This document shows positions 55,209-64,000 of a DNA stretch of 64,000 nt, piece after piece; the first letter of the stretch is position 1; every line of letters begins with the position of its first letter. The stretch comes from Roridomyces roridus. Lineage: Eukaryota > Basidiomycota > Agaricomycetes > Agaricales > Mycenaceae. The stretch lies in the NCBI GenBank assembly GCA_029378245.1, contig JARKIF010000001.1, positions 248,001-312,000 on the forward strand. The letters are read 5' to 3'. Position numbers and translations under genes: made by a program. The notes under the pieces are model-generated. The model had not been told where the DNA came from, ran no database searches, and worked only from the letters and a program-made list of their open reading frames with translations.

Positions 55209-56740
55209 ATGGCGCATACCCACGAAGTTGCTTCCCCACGTCCTTTGCAAGTGTCGATCGTCGGTGCAGGTCTCGGCGGACTGACTGCTGCCATCGCACT
55301 ACGAAGATCCGGCCACAACGTCCAGGTCCGTCAACTCAGCAACCAGCCTCACTATATTTCTTGAAACTGTTCCACCCAGGTCTTTGAATCTGCTGAGATC
55401 AAAAGAGAAATCGGGGCCGGCATCACTGTGCAAAGCAGTGCTGTGCGAGTTCTACGCCACCTGGGCGTTCGCGTGATGAGTTTGCGGGGCGTAGAATACG
55501 ATGGGGTACGTCTCCGAATTGCTCCGGGTGGACTTTCAAATGTTCAAGTCTGATTCCACTTCAGATGGCACGGTTTGATGCTAGGACTGGATTAGGACAG
55601 GTGCATTCCTGGGGCGTTCACAAGGCCGAAGGTTCTTTACCTCTCGCTTGCCATCGAAGTGATCTTCACGACGAGCTCGGGCATTTGGCGACTGCCGGGG
55701 AAGGTGAAGGCACGCCCGTGCAGCTCCACCTTGGCAGCAAAGTCGTGGTTTGCGATCCAGACGCTGGGAGCATCACTCTAGCAAATGGCGAGACCATTGC
55801 GGCGGACGTTGTCGTTGGCGCTGACGGAATTCATGTGCGTATCTTGCTTTGTTATACATTTCGAAACTGAGCTGCTCCCAACTTGAAGTCAACGATACGA
55901 AGCAGCATCATGGGACGCCCGGTGCAACCTCTTGCCTGTGGAATATCCTGTTTCCGTCTCCTCCTTGATGCCTCGGGTTTGGACGACATCCCTGATCTTG
56001 GTTGGTACACAGAAAACCCCCATGCCAACAAAGCCATCGTTTGGACTGGCTCAGAGTCGTTCCGGATGATATTCACGTACCCGGTGCGAGATTGGACTCT
56101 CATCAACCTTGTTGGGTCCTTCGCAGATGAGGACCAGGAGCAGCCAGACTGGGTTCCCAGTGCCACTCGCCAGGAAGTGCTCGACAAATTCCACGACGCG
56201 CACCCCAAATTCCTCCGCCTCCTGGATCTGCCCATCGTCTCGCCCATTTCGAAATGGAAGCTTCGGACGGTACCCGCACTACCAACCTGGGTGCGAGGCC
56301 GCGCGGTGCTCCTTGGTGATTCCGCGCATGCCACAGTGCCCTTCATGGGACAAGGCATGTACATGCACTCTTATCTCTATCTGCCTAGAGGTCTGATTTG
56401 GCGGGCTACTAGGCGCAGCGATGGCACTAGAAGACGCCGGCGCATTGGGCGCACTGCTTCCCCTCGGAACCACGAAAGACGAGGTCCCCGCCCGCCTAGC
56501 GGCGTACGAGACGCTGAGGAAGGAGCGGGGAGAGATTGTCAACCAGCAATCTCTGGCGCGTGCTTCGAACCAGTCTGGACCGCCATGTGAGTAACTTTGT
56601 GTATCATTATTCGGACTTGTCTGAACATCTGGTTAGTCCAAGGCCAAGAGTTACAGACTTTTCTCTTCGGCTACGACGCCGTTCAAGTTGCGCAAGAGTA
56701 CTTCAGCACACACTTCAGTGGCGGAGCCGGCGTCGTTTGA
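55209..56740 (+). CDS. FAD-dependent monooxygenase, second copy
   Basis: Start MAHTHEVASPRPLQVSIVGA. The FAD motif SIVGAGLGGLTAAIALRRSG is followed by an intron at the same place as in the first copy. Exons continue with VFESAEIKREIGAGITVQSS, CHRSDLHDELGHLAT, the DG motif VVVGADGIH, then IRSSIMGRPVQPLACGISCF. The GD motif is GRAVLLGDSAHATVPFMGQG, followed by AAMALEDAGALGALLPLG. The end is FLFGYDAVQVAQEYFSTHFS and stop at 56740. The intron after MGQ starts with GCATGT, a GC-AG intron; the first copy has GTACGT there. It is a group A flavin hydroxylase of the salicylate-hydroxylase type, about 420 aa, intact. It sits 3 kb from the polyketide synthase end, with the dioxygenase between. Confidence 0.86.
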
Positions 56741-57600
56741 ATTTCGAGTGATTATTGCCAATCAAAATAATCAGTACATTGGTATCCCTGCGGCTCCCGT
56801 TGTGCAACATGTATCGTATCCTCAACCAGCCTCAACCAGAGTAACTTTGATTTGTCTCTTCGTAATTGATCCTACATCACCCATCACGACACTACGACAC
56901 TACAACACGTGATTGGTTCAACTTGTGGCTCAATTGAACCCTCGTCAATATAGTCAATATGCTTGCCTGCAGTCGACTTCAGACTTCTTTTCTACTCGTC
57001 GAAGGGCTTCAAATGATAAATCTGACAAATCTGAAACGACAATAGCCCAACTTGCCGGTTTCAACCCAACACGTGATCGGTTCAAAATTCAACTTCAACT
57101 CCGCTGTTACAAAATAAGGTGTACTAGAGAAACCATGTTGCAAGTGGTATTATTACCACCATCCTCGTAATGATGGGCTAATGCCTTAAATATACCAACA
57201 CCCGCTCTGAACCCGCTATCACCTTGTCTTAATCCTCCTGTGTCTTTCTCCCTGTATCGGTAAAACAACTTGCGCTCGGCTAAACGGAGTTTCCTTTGGA
57301 AAAGTCCCTGCTTGAAACCAAAACTAGAACGTCGTTCTAGCACCTTTAGCTTCATTCATTTGCTCATTTCTTATTACCTGGGACTCTTATCTACGCGTGT
57401 GGTCCTCATTGCGCGAGTCAAGTATTATTAACCCTAGCCTAATACAGATCAGGATCCGTTTTACCGGCCATAAAGCCGCGGCCGCTCCGTTCGAGAAGAG
57501 ACGAACATTTACTCCTCGGACAGCGTTGATACCTGGGAGATGAGTTAATTCACCTATCAAATAACGAAGTTGCCTTCTATCGTACGTTTTCTGGCAGCCG
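56741..57600. other. No gene seen
   Basis: AT-richer intergenic sequence between the monooxygenase and dioxygenase genes, with no ORF of recognisable family. Confidence 0.45.
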
Positions 57601-57607
57601 TATAAAG
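57601..57607 (+). promoter_or_regulatory. TATA box of the dioxygenase gene
   Basis: TATAAAG lies 23 bp before the first ATG (57624) and 59 bp before the second in-frame ATG (57660). A TATA-directed start of transcription about 30 bp downstream would miss the first ATG and favours the second, MATFDLPAMQMEWRKVLDEL. Confidence 0.5.
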
Positions 57608-57659
57608 TTCACTTCCAATCTCGATGTCTCATCCTCTCCACCGCACATCCAAGAGACAC

Positions 57660-58697
57660 ATGGCAACCTTCGACCTCCCGGCGATGCAAATGGAATGGCG
57701 AAAAGTTCTCGACGAGCTCCCCGATACTCCAAAGAAGATCCCCGCCTTTTTCTTTGGCCATGGGGGGTCCGTGACAATAGGTCCGGACTCTGATTCGGTT
57801 GGTCCCGTCCCCGCGTCTATTGCCCTGGGCTGGTGCGAGCGGGCCATTAGCGACATTTCTCAAGGACTTCGGGCCCGCACTCCTCAAGAAATACCAACCC
57901 AAAGGCATCGTCGTGTTCAGTGCTCATTGGGAAACGGACGGGGAACGTCTAGGCGCGTCCCCTTGCTTCTCCTCAAATTTGGTATCTTGCTAATTGAATC
58001 TTTCAGTAACCGACTATGGCGAGACGAACCCCTTGTTGTACGACTACTCGGTCTGCCTCGCGCCCAGTTTCTACGAAATCGACTTTGAATCCCGCGGCGA
58101 CACTGCCCTCGCCCAACGCGTTGTAGACCTCTACAAAGCCGCTGGGCAACGCGCGCGCCTCACTCCCAAAACTGAGGCCCGCGGCAAAGACGGTCGTGGA
58201 TTCAGTGGACCGGGGTTCGATCACGGCGTCTTCATCCCCTTCCGCATCATGTTCGGGAACGTCTTCAAAGATATCCCGATTGTGGAGGTCTCAATCGACT
58301 CGAGCTTGAGCCCCGAGGTCAACTGGGACGAGGGAGGAAGGCATTCTCGTCCTATCGGGCGGTTTTACGGTGCATAACCTTCAGGACTTCGGCTGCTTTG
58401 CACCAGAGACCGCCAAGCCTGTGCATATCGAATTCGACCGCGCCGTTGTACAGGCGGTGAAGGTCGAGGATGTACGCTCTCCTATCCCTCTTTCTGGTTG
58501 CAGTACTGACTACTCTTTAGGACGAAGCTCGTAAAACCGCCCTGATAAACCTCGTCCAGCACCCCGGCTTCCACGAGTGTCACCCGCGAGCTGAGCACTT
58601 TGTGCCCATTTACGTCGCCGCAGGGGCAGGCGATGGTGGCGCTGTACGCCTCATAACGGAAATATACAGTACTGAGACTATCGCCTTCGGGCTCTGA
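57660..58697 (+). CDS. LigB-type extradiol dioxygenase (DOPA-dioxygenase-like), frameshifted
   Basis: Family of DOPA 4,5-dioxygenase and related enzymes that cleave catechols with Fe(II). Seen motifs: IPAFFFGHGG (first iron His), SGPLATFLKDFGPALLKKY, GIVVFSAHWETDGE (second His), DHGVFIPFRIMFG, and after the last intron FHECHPRAEHFVPIYVAAGA. Introns of 42, about 50 and about 50 nt fit. At LSPEVNWD a segment corresponding to IGKA..LREE of relatives (about 10-12 residues) is missing. The frame then shifts, so the uninterrupted reading ends in GRFYGA-stop at 58377 while the conserved GILVLSGGFTVHNLQDF lies in another frame. It may be a recent pseudogene, an assembly error or an unrecognised splice. 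It lies tail-to-tail with the PKS. Confidence 0.72.
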
Positions 58698-59309
58698 GTG
58701 AATCTCTACTTATCTACATTCATTTTTCTTCTCTGCGCTTGCTCAGCGCTAGGTGTATCATTGGTGTGCCAAATGGTAGAAATTTAATCCCGTATCTTGC
58801 TCGTAGCAACCTGTGGTGAGGTCGGATTCTGATTGTTGGGTCAAGTTCAATTCTGCTGCCTTGTCAGTCTAAATTCCGCCATCATGATCCGATTTCTCGT
58901 CGTCCCCTCGACCTCTCCGACGAAGTCCTTCCTGAAGCTCTGCGAACGAGACAAGATTCGGCCCATTTTCCATCGAGAAACCCATGCAATTTGACTCATC
59001 GCGAGTGTTGGCCCGTTTGCAGTCTGGCTTGACGAACAGACAACACAGGCGCGAGTGAAAGTTCAACAGGTTAATGTTGCCGAAATTTTCCATAACATGC
59101 ATTTCCTTCTTCCGACCACTGACCGCTTTCTATTTACAAGAATGCCGATATCCGAAAAGACGATAGAACAGTGTAGACCCGAGAGATGACCAGATACTAA
59201 CAGAAACTTTGCAAATTAAAACCCTACACTTCTAGACTTTCTATGTGTTCGCACGCTTCTGCAAGCCGACACGATACTTCCGAGATCTGTACACCAGTTC
59301 AGCAAAGGC
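58698..59309. other. Intergenic between convergent genes
   Basis: 3' regions of the dioxygenase (plus) and the polyketide synthase (minus). No gene seen. Confidence 0.5.
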
Positions 59310-62300
59310 TCAACACAACAGAGATTCACATACATTGGAAGGATGGAACACCGAGAAGTGATGTCCTGGAATGTCGAGAACCTTGACCGGGCGGTTCGTC
59401 AGCTTCTGCCACCCCCGCACAGACGCCTGGGGGTTAGTGCGGTCCGAAAACCACGCCGGCACATCCGGCACACCCTCAGGGCGGAAACCCTCTGTGGATC
59501 GGAGTAAGACCAGGGGCGGAGACAGCTCCGGAGCCCACTCCGCCGTGTATCGTTGTAGCATAGGCGCATTCATGGAAAACTGCCGCCGGACCAGGACGCC
59601 GAGGTCAGAGAACACCACGCGCTCGTCCAGCCCAAGGATGGCGTCCAGAAGGCAGTCGGAGAGAGGGGTATGGTCTCCAGGGCAAGAAGAATCGATGAGC
59701 ACAATGCCCTTGACAGCGACACCACGATTTGCGAGCTGGAGAGAAATCTCATAGGCAACAACACCGCCAAATGACCATCCTGACGGGACCTTAGAACGAA
59801 ACAGAAGGGCCACGGAAGCTCAAGCGCTCACCTCCCAATATGACAGGACCGGTGGTCACGCCAAAAATGTACTCTGCATAGGCTGCGGCCATATCACCGA
59901 CAGAGTCCCAGGGCTGCCCGTTAATAAATCTGGGATTGTGAATACCCCAGACAGCACGGTCGAGCGAAGAAATGTGATGATAAGAGTTGATCAGGCCGCT
60001 ACCGTCATGGACGAGGAAAAGAGGAAGACGGCCGGTCGCCACTTGCGGGTTTTGGATGGGCAGGGGGACGGTATTGAGCTGCAGAGCTTCCGCGATTCTG
60101 GCGTAACTTGCTTCGGAGATATCGGCCAGAAAGTCGGTCGCACTGCCGGGGCGTGGCATGTCTACTCTTAGCGCCGAGCAAGCCTTGGAGACCTCACGGC
60201 AGATATCCCCAACAACGGCACACAACCCCAAGAAGTGCACGTCAAGGCCAGCTTGCGGGAACGCCAGCCGCAAGCCACCAAAGATCTCGATAGACATCAT
60301 CGAGTCAATACCAATCGAGGCAAGGTCGGTGGTAAGATTAACGGCGCTCAAGGGAAGATCGCAGGCGTCAGACACGAGCTTCAGAATGGTGGCATCGACT
60401 GAGGAGGGAGAGCGCGCCGCGATGACCGTAGGTTTAGGGACCGCTGGCACGGATACGGCTGCTGGGCGTGTCAGACTCTTCTTGAAGCTGCTGAGCCGTA
60501 TCCGGTGAAAATGAATGCCCTGCATATGAGCGACAATCCGACGTTCCTCTCCCGCCACCTGCACCGCATACACCTCCCCGACAATGGCTTTCTCGCCAGG
60601 CAGCCAAACGTTCTTGAAATACATGAGATATGGCGCTTCGTTGTCCACCAGCTCAGTAAAGACCTCCGTAAGCCCGATCTGTGTGCAGATGAAGGCGTCG
60701 TTGGCGTTGCCCTGTTTGTTTGCGATCAAGCCCGCAACGTGCCCGAGGGTGTCCAGCCAGACGGGATGGATGACGAACTTGCCGCGCTCATAGTCATTGG
60801 GTAGCTGGATGGTCGCATAGCCCTCCATGTTATGGGCAGCGAGCGTGAGAGTCTGAATCGTGTGGTACGGCTTGGCGTACTGAACGACGCGGGGGAAGAT
60901 CACCTCGTACGCCTCTTCAGTCGATATGATCTCGACTTCTGCGGACGGCGAAACCACAGTACACATACGCTGAGTAATATCGAGTAGCGTCTGATCGAAT
61001 TTGGCCGTCGTTTCCGAAGTGGACCGATACCCGAATTCGCCATGAGCAGAGATAGACTCCTCGCCCGTCGAGTCGAGCCTGGAGCTGATACTGAACGTGC
61101 CCCCGTCCTTGCCCAGCGAGATCTGCGTGCACACAGTGAGCTCCACCTTCTCGTCATACGGCAGTGCCTTGTCAAACTCGATATGGGCAATGACGACGTG
61201 GCTTCCATTGCGCAGTGTCTGAAGATGCCGCTCGCTGAGATCCACCCCCGCCCATACGAGCTCGCTGTACAGCGATGCGGGGCAGAGCGGGATTCCACCA
61301 ACTCGGTGGCCGACAATCCACTTGGCCAGGTTGCTGATCGGCGTCTCGAAACGTGCTTCAAAGTCGTTGGTAGCGGAGGGGTACTGCGCCCAGCTGTAGA
61401 GCAACGGATACTCTGTAATCAAATCCCGCGCGGCTGCGACGGACGTAGAGGAGGCCGCGGGTTCTCGGTATGGGACCCAATACTTTGTCTTTGCGAACGG
61501 ATACGAAGGCAGGCTGACACAGCCAGGACGAGGGAGATGCGCAAACACCGCACGCCATTTGAGCGCAAGGTTAGAAGTATACAGCTGCGCAAGACTACTG
61601 GCAATCGTCGTATATGGCAACTGCTTCTTTCGCAGAGATCCGAGAAGTAGCGTTCCCGGCGCAGCGAGCACGGCGGGATTAGACTTGAGCATTGGGAGGC
61701 AGGTCGTATGAGGCCCAATTTCAATCCAGGCAGCGATATTGCTAAATTCGGGCCGGGACAGCAACGCCCGCACGCCTCGGTCGAACTGTACCGGCTCAGC
61801 GCAATGGCGGGAAAAGTACGCCGGCGTGAAGACGGAGGCGTTCCCAGGGAGGATGACATCACCCAGGACGTTGGAGATGATAGGGATAGTGGGCGCGCGA
61901 AGCGGGGCGTTCTTGACAAATAAAGTAAGGTCGTCGAGGAGCGGTGTCATGGCAGGACTGTGACAGCCAAAGGGCATCGGCAGCATGACGCTCTTGCAAC
62001 CGACTTCAGCAGCGAGATGCTCTTTGAAATCCATGAGCTGGGTGAGCGGGCCGGCGACCACGCAGTCGACGGGGCTGTTGTAGCACGCGATATTGAGGTC
62101 CGCAAAGTCGCTCGATTGACGGAGGATCTCCTGGATGGCTTCTGCGCCAAGATTGACAGCAATCATGGTACTCGAGTTGATGGCGCATGTCTGCACCATG
62201 AGTCGGACCCGATGGGCAACGATGAGCAGGGCGTCCTTGAGCTTGAGAACGCCAGCGGTGACCAGGGCCGCATACTCCCCAAGACTATAGAACGTCAGAA

Positions 62301-64000
62301 TGCGGATATAGATCAAAGAAGAACGCACCTGTGCCCGACGACCGCAGACGGCACTACGCCCCACGAAGTCCACATTTGCGTCAAGCCATACTCGATAGCA
62401 AAGATCGCAGAGTGGTACTTTTCAAACTCCTGCAGAGGCCCCAATCCAGAATCACCCGACCCCAAGATAATATCGTCTCGCATGCCAGGGAACCCAGCAC
62501 AGACGAGAATCACCTCACACTCGTCGATACAGGCACGGAAGAGTGGAGACTCGTGATACAGCCGGCCACCCATGCCGACGTACTGCCCCCCGTTACCCGA
62601 GTACACAAAGACAACGGATGGCGGGCCATCCGGCGGTGGGACGAGAACCGGAGCTGTTGTCGTGAGCTTTTCGAGCAACGCCTGGTGACTGGAAGCCGTA
62701 ACAGCGAGGCGATAGCTGTAAAGCTGCCTCCGAGCCGTCATCGTGTAGGCGATATCCCCGAGGGAAAGTGCGGCAGAAGCAGGGCTGCGCAGCCAGTCTA
62801 GGTATTTCACTCGCAGCTCTTCGAGAGCGGTGAGCGTCTTGGCCGAGAGACCAAAGACGAAAGACATGTCGCTAGGTGTGAGGGCGGTCACGGGTTTGAC
62901 ATGCTCCTCGAGAATCAATGCGGTGTTGGAGCCAGAGGCACCAAAGTTATTCAGCAGCGCCACGCGTGGTTTTCCCGGATAGCTCGACACCCACTCGGCG
63001 TCCGCCGTGTCGATGACGACGTTGTCGTGGTCAAGCGCCGTGAGCAGGGGATTGAGGTTCTTCAACGAGATCTGGCGCGGAATCTTGTTGTGCTGGAGCA
63101 TAAGCAGAAGCTTGACTAGGCCAACACCGCCGGACGCAGCCTCGAGGTGACCGACGTTTGCTTTGATGCTGGTGAGATGCAACGGGTTGTCCTTGGACCG
63201 GTTGATCGCGAGGACGGCTCGAAGACTCTGCACCTCGTTGGGGTCGCCCGCTTGGGTACCCGTTCCGTGTGCTTCCACCACGTTGACTCGGTTGGGCTCA
63301 ATCCTCGCATTGGCGAGGACCTGACGGAAGAGGGTTGCCTGCGTTTCTGCGTGCGGGTAGGTGATGCTGGAGGCAAGCCCGCTCTGATTGACCTCAATAC
63401 CCCGGATGACACCGAGGATGTTGTCGTTCTCCGCAAGGGCGTCGCTAAGGCGCTTGACGATGAAGACGGTGCAGCCCTCGCTCCGAGAGTAGCCGTCCGC
63501 GGAGGCGTCAAAGGGTTTGCACTGGCCTGTGGGGCTGAGGAAGTGACCGCGATCCAAGCCAAGGAAAATCCGTAAAAGTGAGTTCGGAGATTCATAAAGG
63601 AGGGAGAGAAGACATACATCGGGGCTGGTGATGGTATTGACACCACCGACAAGCGCAGCGTCGCAGTCTCCGTTCATCAGAGCGCGGGAAGCTTGATAGA
63701 GCGCCACGTTTCCAGACGAGCACGCGGTATCGACGACCATAGACGGGCCGCTGAGCTGCATGACAAAGGAAACCCGCCCACTCAAAAAAGACCTCAAAGT
63801 CCCTGCGACTATCAGTTCAGATAAAAGAATCAGACGAAACCAACGCACCTGTACTGTAGTACACATCTATCTCGTCCCGAAGATTGTGTACATAGTCATC
63901 AGCGACGGCGCCGATGTAGCAGCCAAAACGATGGGGATTTGAGGTTGGAGTGGCGTTAGGGACGTAGCCAGAGTCCTCCAAGGCCTCGTATGCGACCTGG
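59310..64000 (-). CDS. Non-reducing polyketide synthase, C-terminal part (KS-AT-PT-ACP-TE)
   Basis: Partial gene running off the right edge; the N-terminal SAT region lies outside. Introns 63803-63848, 62285-62328 and 59780-59831 are clear. The ketosynthase has the active-site Cys in [15 protein letters not shown] and histidines in [12 protein letters not shown] and [10 protein letters not shown]. The acyltransferase motif [11 protein letters not shown] is split by an intron. The product-template domain has [18 protein letters not shown] and [14 protein letters not shown], the His and Asp of the hot-dog fold. One acyl carrier has [12 protein letters not shown]. The thioesterase has [13 protein letters not shown] (Ser) and IPGHHFSVF (His). 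There are no reducing domains, so an aromatic product such as an orsellinate is likely. The gene stands beside flavin and ring-cleaving enzymes that could tailor it. No catalytic loss is visible. Confidence 0.9.

Noticed and set aside
59938..62801. Several plus-strand ORFs of 60-200 codons
   Set aside because: All are antisense to the polyketide synthase exons.

Overview
The window is basidiomycete nuclear DNA, most likely from a mushroom-forming agaricomycete with a large, repeat-rich genome such as a Mycena-like species. The evidence is dense multi-exon genes with introns of about 42-60 nt (GTRNGT donors, CTRAC-like branch points, YAG acceptors) and families expanded in Agaricomycetes: MYND-finger proteins, F-box/LRR proteins, a DUF6533-type membrane protein, a kinase-like family, a TET/JBP dioxygenase, a CRN-associated-type P-loop NTPase and an orsellinate-type PKS. 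The species call is inference; the gene models come from hand splicing.

Layout. 1-4.7 kb: short-word repeats, the 3' part of a Ty3/Gypsy pol, and an unknown two-exon gene. 4.7-10.7 kb: a transposon graveyard. A hAT-type transposase relic on the minus strand is broken by a 676-bp MITE (itself carrying a solo LTR), a 772-bp TIR element and a 476-bp solo LTR. A third hAT-like insertion holding a nested 989-bp element lies just upstream, and a further short TIR element follows. All insertions except the last keep perfect target-site duplications (TSDs). 12.2-17.7 kb: a MYND-finger gene, an intact eight-exon actin-like gene with an altered D-loop, and a decayed tandem actin copy.

18.56-29.53 kb: one 10,964-bp DNA transposon with matching terminal inverted repeats (TIRs, TATGACGGTC...) and a perfect 6-bp TSD (TGTAGT). 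It carries at least four, probably five, genes: an IS3/integrase-type DDE transposase, a TET/JBP-like 2-oxoglutarate dioxygenase, a Cys-cluster protein, a BTB protein and a basic repeat-containing protein. This is the most remarkable object in the window: a large transposon that appears to carry a DNA-base-modifying enzyme.

30.7-43 kb: a membrane protein, an F-box gene, another copy of the MITE, an FAD monooxygenase convergent with a P450, and a P-loop NTPase. 43-57 kb: a GC-rich MITE, a small secreted protein, GH16 and monooxygenase fragments, an intact GH16-like gene, an inverted F-box pair (one dead), a kinase-like/dual-specificity-phosphatase chimera, and a second intact FAD monooxygenase. 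57.6-64 kb: a LigB-type extradiol dioxygenase with an apparent frameshift, and a non-reducing PKS (KS-AT-PT-ACP-TE) that runs off the right edge.

The PKS, ring-cleaving dioxygenase, two FAD monooxygenases and P450 could form a loose aromatic-polyketide cluster, interrupted by repeats and duplicated gene fragments. Several families here (actin, FAD monooxygenase, GH16, F-box) have intact and broken copies side by side, so the locus has undergone repeated local DNA-level duplication.
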